Origin: Chamaesiphon sp.
Lineage (GTDB): Bacteria > Cyanobacteriota > Cyanobacteriia > Cyanobacteriales > Chamaesiphonaceae
NCBI GenBank assembly: GCA_026786125.1
Contig: JAJAYU010000019.1
Location: 1-12,416, forward strand
Reading direction: 5' to 3'
DNA length: 12,416 bases
Below the pieces are notes generated by a model that was given only the letters and a program-made list of their open reading frames with translations, was not told the DNA's origin and did not search any database. Of the stretch, positions 1 through 6,912 are shown one piece after another. Position 1 is the first letter of the stretch, and every line of letters starts with the position of its first letter. Position numbers and translations under genes: made by a program.

Positions 1-804
1 CAACTAGATCGACTAGTCTGGGCACAGATTGATCGAACTCATGGCACTTTCACCCTAGCCATTACCCCAACAGATTTAGTTGCTTCCCTTGCCCCCATCT
101 GGCAACGCCAACCATCAATTTTGATTACCAGTTCCGTAGATCTTACTGCCAAAGCGATCGGGTATCGCCAAGAACTAGGATTGAGCGATGTCACCTCAAT
201 TAAGTTTCCACTCGACAAGCAAAAAGACTCATTCAAGCTCTACTTGCCGCCCTGGATGCCGATGCCGAATACGAGTAAGTTTCAACCAGTGCTAGTTGAT
301 GAGATCAAACATTTATTATATTTAACTAATAATCACCCCAAGTTCGTCGTTATTCTAATCCAAGATACCCCGCTCCAAGCTCAACTAGCAGCCATTCTCG
401 CGGCTGAATGGGGGACTAGAGTCCAAGTCGAACAAACCAGCCTTAACGAGTCAAATATCCTTGTCTCTGGCTGGGAATTTTGGCAACAACATCAAGATCA
501 TCTTCCAATGCCAGCCTTGATGATTATTGCGACCTTACCGATTCCTTCATTAGAAGATCCATTAGTTGCCGCAAAGGTAGCTTTTTATAAACAACAAAGA
601 CAAGATTGGTTTCGACTATATCTATTACCAACTGGCTTGAGAATATTACACCGTGCGATCGCACCCATGAGATCATCTCAAGGCATAGTTGCCATCTTTG
701 ATAATCGGATTGATCGACGTAGTTATGGTCAACAAGTATTAGCCTCACTTACTCCGATGGTGCGGATTAGTTATGCAGATTTAAACTCGATCTCGAAATA
801 TTAA
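1..804 (+). CDS. DinG/XPD-like helicase, C-terminal part (5' end outside window)
   Basis: The frame is open from the first base, so this is the last 267 residues of a larger protein. It fits the second RecA-like domain of superfamily 2 DinG/XPD helicases. PSILITSS (around 114-135) sits where the family has its S-A-T-L motif. LGL follows, then the family signature LPIPSLEDPLVAAK (about 535-576), and the end is a DNRIDRRSYGQQVL block. Family members are ATP-dependent 5'-3' DNA helicases of the cytoplasm. Motif VI, normally QGxGRxIRS, reads LHRAIAPMRSS here (about 646-678), so the Gln, both Gly and the first Arg are lost and only the last Arg aligns. I recall cyanobacterial homologues with a similar divergence, but could not check this. 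The N-terminal ATPase motifs are off-window, so activity cannot be judged. It ends in TAA. Confidence 0.8.
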   Translation, partial: QLDRLVWAQIDRTHGTFTLAITPTDLVASLAPIWQRQPSILITSSVDLTAKAIGYRQELGLSDVTSIKFPLDKQKDSFKLYLPPWMPMPNTSKFQPVLVDEIKHLLYLTNNHPKFVVILIQDTPLQAQLAAILAAEWGTRVQVEQTSLNESNILVSGWEFWQQHQDHLPMPALMIIATLPIPSLEDPLVAAKVAFYKQQRQDWFRLYLLPTGLRILHRAIAPMRSSQGIVAIFDNRIDRRSYGQQVLASLTPMVRISYADLNSISKY

Positions 805-903
805 TTATTTCGCGCTAATTTGAGTACGTTTCCCCAACACCACACAGGTACTGATAAGATTAGAGTAAAACAGAATTATTATTCTCGATATATCTGCCAA
901 ATT

Positions 904-1716
904 ATGACATCATTCAGCTTAAATATCGAAGTCACATTCATTGACGAGCTTACTGATGAATCCCTCGGTGTCACCCAAATAGCAGCTAATAATCTGCCAG
1001 ACATATTTGAACAAGACACAACCATCAACCTCAGTGGCGTAGATTGGAACGTCCTCAACTCGCGCCCAAAAACTCGTGCTCAATATACCAAATCCAAGCA
1101 GCTCATCCTGTGGATTCAGCGAGTAGAAGAGATTAGTGATAGCGATATTCTCTATAATTTGCCATCGATTTGCAAGAAGTTTCCAGAAGTAAACGATCGA
1201 TCTCTAACCGGAACCGAATTAATCCTCGCTGAAGATGATTGGCGGCAATTTGAATTTATTTCAAATACATTTGCTGACAAAGTTGATAAAGAGATCTTCA
1301 AAATTCAGCGCATTCATGATCACGCCAAGGATGGCAGCGGTTGGCGAGAACTGCACATGCGATCGAAACCAGAGATACCCATCTCTAATAATATTGCGCT
1401 CACCTATCTAGCCAGTATGTTGCAAGTCCCTGCCAAATCCGCAGGGATCACCTATGATGGCTCACAGTCACCAATTAAGGATGGTTATTCATTTACCTTA
1501 AATGATGATTTCTCCGTGTACGGTATCGCCCCCAAAGGTAAAATTCAAGTAATTGCGATCGGGCAAGATTGTAATATCTCGCCTAACGAAAACTCGATCG
1601 ATCTACTTCAGCAACTCGCCCGTAAATTCAACCTCGACTTAGTGCATTGGTGCCGCTGCATCAGAGTCAATCCCGACGATTCATTATTCCGCTCTTTACT
1701 CTCCAAACTCGACTAA
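904..1716 (+). CDS. hypothetical protein, 270 aa, family not recognised
   Basis: I do not recognise this protein. It is soluble and acidic-looking, with no signal peptide or membrane segment. The start is placed at ATG 904 because the sequence from there (MTSFSLNIEVTFIDE) looks like a regular beta strand start. The upstream in-frame TTG at 820 would add a low-complexity, unlikely leader. Visible blocks that may be conserved are DDWRQFEFIS (residues 111-120), IQRIHDHAKDGSGWRELHMR (134-153), and a C-terminal part with strand-like KGKIQVIAIGQDC (211-223) and two close cysteines (WCRC, 249-252). It lies 99 nt after the helicase and 60 nt before the DUF427 gene on the same strand, so co-transcription is possible. 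No clear Shine-Dalgarno is seen. Coding status is supported by length and plausible composition only. Confidence 0.72.
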   Translation: MTSFSLNIEVTFIDELTDESLGVTQIAANNLPDIFEQDTTINLSGVDWNVLNSRPKTRAQYTKSKQLILWIQRVEEISDSDILYNLPSICKKFPEVNDRSLTGTELILAEDDWRQFEFISNTFADKVDKEIFKIQRIHDHAKDGSGWRELHMRSKPEIPISNNIALTYLASMLQVPAKSAGITYDGSQSPIKDGYSFTLNDDFSVYGIAPKGKIQVIAIGQDCNISPNENSIDLLQQLARKFNLDLVHWCRCIRVNPDDSLFRSLLSKLD

Positions 1717-1756
1717 CCAAGATTAACTCTAGTCCATCTCCCACACTCCAACGCTT

Positions 1757-1774
1757 ACTGAGCGTAGCCGAAGT
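1757..1774. repeat. short dispersed cyanobacterial-type repeat before the DUF427 gene
   Basis: ACTGAGCGTAGCCGAAGT lies two bases before the ATG at 1777. I recall this string and its complement as a short repeat scattered in many cyanobacterial genomes; that is memory, not a search. It overlaps a small inverted repeat: ACGCT (1751-1755), loop TACTG, AGCGT (1761-1765). Its place makes it the leader of the DUF427 mRNA. Confidence 0.4.
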
Positions 1775-1776
1775 AT

Positions 1777-2268
1777 ATGCCACAACCTATCCCGCCACAA
1801 CCAGGTCAAGAATCAGTCTGGGACTACCCTCGACCCCCGCGTTTAGAAAAAGTTGATAAGCGAATTCAGATTATTTTTAATGGTGAATCGATCGCTGATA
1901 CCACCGCTGGCTACCGCGTGCTGGAAACCAGTCATCCACCTGTGTATTATTTGCCACCCGCAGATATTCAGATGCAATATCTCCAAGCCACTACACGCGG
2001 TTCCTTCTGTGAATGGAAAGGAAATGCCCTCTACTATCACCTCTCTGTGGGCGATAAACGCCTCGAAAATGTCGCTTGGGCTTATCCCACCCCAACCGCC
2101 AAATTTCAACCGATTGCCGACTATCTAGCCTTCTATGCTCAACCAATGGATGCCTGTTATGTCGCAGGGGAATTAGTCACGCCCCAACCAGGTGAATTCT
2201 ACGGTGGCTGGATTACCACCGATATCGTCGGCCCATTTAAAGGCAGCCCTGGTAGTTGGGGCTGGTAA
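1777..2268 (+). CDS. DUF427 domain protein
   Basis: Full-length (163 aa) member of the DUF427 family, small soluble beta-rich proteins of unknown biochemical role that are common in cyanobacteria. The signature runs through the whole chain: SVWDYPRPPRLE (13-24), IADTTAGYRVLETSHPP (39-55), CEWKGNALYY (78-87), AWAYPTP (100-106), YLAFYAQPMDACYV (116-129), GEFYGGWITTDIVGPFKG (139-156) and a terminal GW. The ATG at 1777 puts the conserved N-terminal PQPGQESVWDYP at the normal distance from the start, so I chose it. No Shine-Dalgarno is seen; the leader holds the 1757-1774 repeat instead. It converges on the transporter gene with only 35 nt between stops and no clear terminator hairpin. Function in this cell cannot be inferred. 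Confidence 0.92.
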   Translation: MPQPIPPQPGQESVWDYPRPPRLEKVDKRIQIIFNGESIADTTAGYRVLETSHPPVYYLPPADIQMQYLQATTRGSFCEWKGNALYYHLSVGDKRLENVAWAYPTPTAKFQPIADYLAFYAQPMDACYVAGELVTPQPGEFYGGWITTDIVGPFKGSPGSWGW

Positions 2269-2303
2269 GCTCATCGTATAGTAAATAATCTGGCTACTAC
2301 AAG

Positions 2304-3746
2304 TTAGCGATTACCCCCCTCCTCCATTTGTTCGCGACGTTCCTGAAGTTGTAAGACAATTTGTTGGTGCATCTCGCGGGTAATTGGATAAAAATAAGCG
2401 AGAATTAGACCACAGATCAGTGAGATTGTCGGTACTGGGCCGATGGCTAACCGAATTGCAGTTAAGACAGCCTCGGGTTGGATTGGTGCAGCAATCGCCG
2501 CAGTCGGACGGAGGTAGCCACTCCACTCCAGACTTTGGAGCACTCCAGCCACGGCAAAACCCAAACAGATTTTTTGCAGGAATACCATCAAGCTATAGAA
2601 AATTCCCTCACGGCGTTGTCCCGTCCGCAACTCGTCAAACTCAATCACATCTGGTAACATCGACCAGGGAATCAGGTAAGCCGTAGACACGCCCACACCA
2701 GCCAGAACAGCAAATACATACATCAGCGTAGTTTGACCCGGCTGAAGCAGAAATAGCCCCCCCTGACCGACGATCCAGCAGCTAGTCCCCATCAAATACG
2801 CCACTTTATTGCCTACTTTTTGTGAGATCCAGTTCCATACCGACAACATCCCCAAGGCTGTACCTTGGACGGCTAAAATCACTAGGGGTGAGTCTTGCTG
2901 TGGTAAGCGCATATAACTCACCACAAAATACGGAATAATCGCCGCAGTCAGTTGGAGACTAAACCACGAACAGAGATAAATTCCCACTACAAATAAAAAT
3001 GGTCGATTGCTAAATACGATCTGCAATTCTGAGATTAGAGATCCGGTGACGGGTTCGGCTTCCTCTGGATGCTGGGCTAATACTGCTTGCGATCGAGCAT
3101 ATGTACCAAACACGCACCAGAATATCGGTAATACCGACATCACCCCACAAATGATCCCAATAGTGAGATATTGAGTCGCTGGTGTCTGAATATTTTGAAA
3201 TACAGTCCGTGCCAGTAATAGGGCGATGATACTGCCACCGATTGAAAATGTAAAGCGAAAACTACTTAAACTGGTGCGTTCGTGATAATCCTGCGTTAGT
3301 TCGGCGGTGAGGGCAGTATATGGTAAATTTACAACCGTGAAAAAAGTATTAAATACAATCGAAATTAACGTATAAAAACCAAATAAGCCCCATTGATTGG
3401 TTTCAGGAAAAGGGACAATCCACTGGAGCGCGAAGAAAATCCCAAAGGGAATCGCGCCCCACAACATCCACGGATACCGTCGCCCCCACCGCTGCCGAAT
3501 TTTGTCACTAAATACCTGACCTCGATCGCTTAAAACCCCTACCATCGGGTCATTTACCGCATCCCACACCTTACCAACTAGTTGACTTTGCCCAGCCAAT
3601 CCTGGGGATAGATGGGCGACATCAGTCAGAAAGGGCGATAAATAGGAGAGCAGCATAATTGACGTAATTGCTGCACCTGCATCTCCCGCTCCATAGGCTA
3701 GTTTAGTCGCAAATGTCATGCGATCGATGGGCGTGGGTTTAGTCAT
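2304..3746 (-). CDS. MFS transporter of the GPH (MelB-like) family
   Basis: A 480-aa polytopic inner-membrane protein with about twelve hydrophobic segments, the normal size for glycoside-pentoside-hexuronide:cation symporters. Family motifs are clear: KLAYGAGDAG (15-24), WDAVNDPMVGVLSDR (61-75; the two Asp at 62 and 66 correspond to the cation-site acids of MelB), RWGRRYPWMLWG (87-98), NLPYTALTAELT (140-151) and DVIEFDELRTGQRREGIFYS (366-385). It probably moves a sugar, glycoside or related solute with Na+ or H+; the substrate cannot be read from sequence. The C-terminal tail (454-480) is charged and cytosolic-looking. It is transcribed away from AS1 across a 94-nt spacer. A link to the AS locus is possible but weak, since GPH transporters occur alone in many cyanobacteria. 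Confidence 0.9.
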   Translation of the reverse strand: MTKPTPIDRMTFATKLAYGAGDAGAAITSIMLLSYLSPFLTDVAHLSPGLAGQSQLVGKVWDAVNDPMVGVLSDRGQVFSDKIRQRWGRRYPWMLWGAIPFGIFFALQWIVPFPETNQWGLFGFYTLISIVFNTFFTVVNLPYTALTAELTQDYHERTSLSSFRFTFSIGGSIIALLLARTVFQNIQTPATQYLTIGIICGVMSVLPIFWCVFGTYARSQAVLAQHPEEAEPVTGSLISELQIVFSNRPFLFVVGIYLCSWFSLQLTAAIIPYFVVSYMRLPQQDSPLVILAVQGTALGMLSVWNWISQKVGNKVAYLMGTSCWIVGQGGLFLLQPGQTTLMYVFAVLAGVGVSTAYLIPWSMLPDVIEFDELRTGQRREGIFYSLMVFLQKICLGFAVAGVLQSLEWSGYLRPTAAIAAPIQPEAVLTAIRLAIGPVPTISLICGLILAYFYPITREMHQQIVLQLQERREQMEEGGNR

Positions 3747-3761
3747 AATTCGGGGATAGAG

Positions 3762-3773
3762 CTTCGATCGAAG
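3762..3773. repeat. 12-bp perfect palindrome in the transporter/AS1 spacer
   Basis: CTTCGATCGAAG is a perfect palindrome centred on CGATCG, 16 nt upstream of the transporter start. It could be an operator, or simply one of the many CGATCG-centred sites in this genome. No convincing -35/-10 pair was found for either gene in the 94-nt spacer. Confidence 0.25.
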
Positions 3774-3840
3774 GGTAGATAGTCAAAAATGGTCTAAGAT
3801 GCTGATCTCACTACATTTTAAGCAAACACTTTAACATTCA

Positions 3841-3894
3841 ATGGTATTCACAAACTTTGATTCAGTTATTGCTGGGGGTTTTGGTGATATTTAG
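3841..3894 (+). other. out-of-frame first strand of AS1 (possible frameshift)
   Basis: ATG 3841 opens a 17-codon frame, MVFTNFDSVIAGGFGDI, that stops at TAG 3892-3894. DSVIAGGFGD resembles the first strand of class II glutamine amidotransferase domains (CGIAGIFGD) with the nucleophile Cys replaced by Ser, whereas the same DNA in the AS1 frame reads a shapeless hydrophobic string. Skipping one T near 3890-3892 joins the two frames as GDI-RRNQPARTP. This could be a real disruption, a sequencing error, or +1 recoding: GGTGAT, complementary to the usual 16S 3' tail, lies directly before ATT TAG. Confidence 0.45.
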
Positions 3895-5581
3895 ACGTAA
3901 TCAACCAGCCCGAACTCCTTCCGTTACTAGTCGCTGGTTAGTTGCTTGGGGCAAGGGTTTCGTCGGGAAATCCCGATGGTGTAACGAACAGTTGGAGATC
4001 GTCAGCACTGGTAATGGTTATACCCGCAGCCCTAGTGGTAGATTTTTGGTGCTAGGCGATCTGTGGTTGAGCAATCGCCAGGAGCTTGCAGCAAAACTGG
4101 ATCTCACCCTCACCCCAGAAATTACCGATCTCGATCTGGTAGCCAGGCTGTGGGAACGTTGGGAAATCGAAACGCCGAAATTACTCCAAGGGATGTTTGG
4201 GCTGGCAATTTGCGATCTAGAATTGCGACAACTCCTATTGATTCGCGATCCCGTGGGCGCGAGGACGATTTACTACACCACGGGCGAAACATGTTGGATT
4301 GCTTCCCAGTTAAGTAGTCTAAACCCATATCGATCGAATCAGCTCGATCCGATCGCCCTCAGAGATTATTTAACCTGTGCTTTTGTCCCAGGTGATCGGA
4401 CAATGTGGCAGGATGTGCGGGAAATTCGCCCAGGTACCATCCTAAAATTACCTCAAGGGCAGATTGATCATTATTGGCAGTTAGAGCAGCAGGTGATCGA
4501 GCAGGAGTCACTAGTATGGCATGGCGATAAATTGCGATCGCAATTAGCGCAAGTTGTGGGGGAATATTTACCAGCTCAGGCACCAGTTGGGGTATTTTTA
4601 TCTGGGGGATTAGATTCTAGTTGTATTACTGCCCTCGCTGCCCAATTGCATGATGCACCAGTGCATACTTATTCGATTCATTTTGGCTCTGAATCTGCGA
4701 ATGAATTGGAGTTTTCCCAGTTGGTAGCAGCCCATTGTCAGACGCACCATCATGTTTTAGAAATTAGCTTCAAAGATATGTGGGCACAATTGCCGCAGAC
4801 AATGGCAGATTTAGACGATCCAATTGGCGATCCATTGACAGTTCCAAATTTATTAATCGGCAAATTAGCCAGTAATGATGTAGCTGTGACGCTCAATGGT
4901 GAGGGTGGCGATCCCTGTTTTGGCGGGCCGAAAAATCAGCCGATGTTAATCGATAGTTTATATAATTCAGGCAATAATTACGATCCATTACCAGCATATT
5001 TAAACTCCTTTCAAAAGTGTTTTGGAGATCTACCCCAATTACTCAAGCCAGATATTTTAGAGCAAGTTCAGCCGCCGTCGATATTTGAGGCAGATTTGAA
5101 TTCGGAGATGAGCTATCTCAATCGCTTGATGGCTCTAAATATTAAGTTCAAAGGCGCAGATCAGATTTTAACTAAGGTAAATAATCTGACTCAAGTAGCT
5201 AAATTACAAGGACTTTCACCACTATTCGATCGTCGGATTGTTGAGCTAAGTATGACAATTCCACCAGCATATAAATTGTCAGGAGTACAGGAAAAAGCTG
5301 TGCTCAAACAAGCAGTAGCCGACTTATTACCAGCGACAATCATCGATCGACCTAAAAGCGGCATGATGGTACCAGTTCAACTCGGTTTTCGCAAATACTG
5401 GCACCGTGAAGCAGCATCGCTCTTACTCAGTCGTCGGGCACTAATTTCGCCCTATATTAATCAGGATCTAATTAAGGAATGGTTGAGTTTCCGAGGTGAT
5501 ATTTGGGGTCGATATGGGGTCAAATTATGGTTGCTAGTTAGTTTAGAACTTTGGCTGCAAGGGAACTCTAACAAGAACTAA
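3857..5581 (+). CDS. asparagine-synthetase-like protein AS1, no glutaminase Cys
   Basis: An AsnB-family two-domain protein of the cytoplasm. The N-terminal half keeps the class II amidotransferase fold (LGDLWLSNRQEL at 66-77, LLQGMFGLAICD at 109-120, LLIRDPVGARTIYY at 127-140). It has no MCGI start, so it should not hydrolyse glutamine. The synthetase half is intact: PP-loop SGGLDSS (249-255, bases 4601-4621), GEGGDPCFGG (348-357; the family usually has GEGADELFGG) and the KxxLK region before RPKSGMMVP near the C-terminus. It should activate a carboxylate as an acyl-adenylate and form an amide, possibly with ammonia or another amine; the substrate is unknown. It is a paralogue of AS2 (shared DxPxGDxxTVP, NGEGGD and FGGxxNxP). 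The start is unsure: TTG 3857, GTG 3884 (GGGGG five bases upstream), or ATG 3841 via a frameshift. Confidence 0.85.
   Translation: MIQLLLGVLVIFRRNQPARTPSVTSRWLVAWGKGFVGKSRWCNEQLEIVSTGNGYTRSPSGRFLVLGDLWLSNRQELAAKLDLTLTPEITDLDLVARLWERWEIETPKLLQGMFGLAICDLELRQLLLIRDPVGARTIYYTTGETCWIASQLSSLNPYRSNQLDPIALRDYLTCAFVPGDRTMWQDVREIRPGTILKLPQGQIDHYWQLEQQVIEQESLVWHGDKLRSQLAQVVGEYLPAQAPVGVFLSGGLDSSCITALAAQLHDAPVHTYSIHFGSESANELEFSQLVAAHCQTHHHVLEISFKDMWAQLPQTMADLDDPIGDPLTVPNLLIGKLASNDVAVTLNGEGGDPCFGGPKNQPMLIDSLYNSGNNYDPLPAYLNSFQKCFGDLPQLLKPDILEQVQPPSIFEADLNSEMSYLNRLMALNIKFKGADQILTKVNNLTQVAKLQGLSPLFDRRIVELSMTIPPAYKLSGVQEKAVLKQAVADLLPATIIDRPKSGMMVPVQLGFRKYWHREAASLLLSRRALISPYINQDLIKEWLSFRGDIWGRYGVKLWLLVSLELWLQGNSNKN
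4534..4541. repeat. HIP1 octamer inside a 16-bp palindrome
   Basis: GCGATCGC, the highly iterated palindrome of many cyanobacterial genomes, lies inside AS1 in a 16-bp perfect palindrome (4530-4545, AATTGCGATCGCAATT). A second full octamer is at 655-662 in the helicase gene. Shorter CGATCG cores are scattered over the whole window and support a cyanobacterial origin. Confidence 0.75.
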
Positions 5582-5593
5582 AAATTATTTAAT

Positions 5594-6910
5594 CTACCCA
5601 AAACTATCAACAGTATAAAAACCAATACTACTATAGTTCATTAACCCATCACCATCTTCGATTACAGCTAATTCTCTGCTTTCATTAATTGCTCGTTGTA
5701 AAATCTGGATTATTTTCTGGGATGAAAAAGATTCTAATTCCAGATAATAACCAGTCTCTAACCATCCTAGTTCATCAAAATTCAGGCTAGCCCGAAGATC
5801 GGGCGTAAGTCCTTGTGCTGCTTGAATAGATCCAGCCGATTGGGGAGTCATCACATCAAGATTATTCATAATCTGGCGGGGAAGAATGCCGACATCGACG
5901 ATCGGAACTGTTGGATCTGGAAACCAACTTTCCTCGGTGCGTAAGCGGTGGACAAGTTCGGTACCTGCGGGCGAACAGTCATGGAGAGCATATACTTTTA
6001 AATCAGGATTACGCCGGAGCATTTCCATTGTGGTAGTGAAAATATGCTGAGGATAACCATCGATCGTTAGAATTGCACAATTATTTTCAAAGTGGAAATT
6101 ATTACTAATTAATAGTTGGGCAATTTCAGGACGATCGCAAACTACTACGCGATCGAAACTATAAGCAGTTACTTCTGGATTTGGTGCCGCAGGTATACTA
6201 TTAGTCTGCGGTGGTGGTAAAATTTTGGCAGGTGAATTATTAATCCGATTCCATTGATTGAGCCAAGTATCAAACTGAGTTCGATCGACTAAAAACTGGT
6301 CAAAGATATTGCTCTGTTTTCGCTGACAATCCCAACTCAACCAGATCGAACTAATGCCTAAACCGATCGAGGTGATCGTGCCGAGCGGTGTTTTGGCAAT
6401 AATACTTGCTGGTAATCCCACCAAGAGGATTACCCCTGCCATAATTTTGAGAATTTTAATACTCTGTTGACGAGTGCGCCGATTAACTAGAGCGGAAACC
6501 GCATTTTCGGTATTTATCCAAATATTAAAAGTCAAAACTAAGCCTAATACAATCGGAATGAGCAGATTTAAGGAGATCCGAAATATATTCTGAATTATGA
6601 TACCTAGCAAAACAATGGCGAATAAATTGCAACCAATTCCAGCAACTGGATTGCTGACTATATTATTTCTACTTGCCTTAGATCGCAATCTTTGTTCTAA
6701 TAAATAATAGAGCTGTCTGGGTGTGAAAAATAAAGTCTGATTAGCTGACAGATCGGCGATCAATTTAGCAAAGAAAGGATCGGTTAATTTAGTAGCTGCC
6801 GGCATCGCCGTTGGTTCAAAGGCAAATGGATGATTACAACTTTTGCACCTACCCATATTTGCCGTCCGATCTTTGAGGTTATTATCAGTGCCGCAGCTAA
6901 TACATTTCAC
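5594..6910 (-). CDS. zinc-ribbon, multi-TM, Toprim-like membrane protein
   Basis: Last gene of the operon, 438 aa. The N-terminus is a zinc ribbon (Cys 3, 6, 22, 25). A short helical segment FFTPRQLYYLLEQRL (61-75) follows. Next come about four hydrophobic segments (roughly 94-112, 114-132, 155-172, 176-193) and a Pro-rich linker (230-246). The C-terminal domain (250-345) is laid out like a Toprim fold: VVVCDRPEIAQLL (255-267), CAILTIDGYPQHIF (278-291), VYALHDCSPAGTELV (306-320). In Toprim enzymes the first motif carries Glu and the last DxD; here they read Asp 259 and D-C-S, so metal catalysis is doubtful. I believe related proteins exist in other cyanobacteria, function unknown. The start is GTG 6910, fixed by a GAGGAG ribosome site. 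The stop is TAG, 12 nt from the end of AS1. The Toprim call is pattern-based. Confidence 0.8.
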   Translation of the reverse strand: MKCISCGTDNNLKDRTANMGRCKSCNHPFAFEPTAMPAATKLTDPFFAKLIADLSANQTLFFTPRQLYYLLEQRLRSKASRNNIVSNPVAGIGCNLFAIVLLGIIIQNIFRISLNLLIPIVLGLVLTFNIWINTENAVSALVNRRTRQQSIKILKIMAGVILLVGLPASIIAKTPLGTITSIGLGISSIWLSWDCQRKQSNIFDQFLVDRTQFDTWLNQWNRINNSPAKILPPPQTNSIPAAPNPEVTAYSFDRVVVCDRPEIAQLLISNNFHFENNCAILTIDGYPQHIFTTTMEMLRRNPDLKVYALHDCSPAGTELVHRLRTEESWFPDPTVPIVDVGILPRQIMNNLDVMTPQSAGSIQAAQGLTPDLRASLNFDELGWLETGYYLELESFSSQKIIQILQRAINESRELAVIEDGDGLMNYSSIGFYTVDSFG

Positions 6911-6912
6911 GA

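Noticed and set aside
5594..6910. Active Spo11/TopoVI A-like enzyme
   Set aside because: The RQLYY and Toprim-like similarities are loose, metal-binding acids are replaced, and a TM block separates the two parts.
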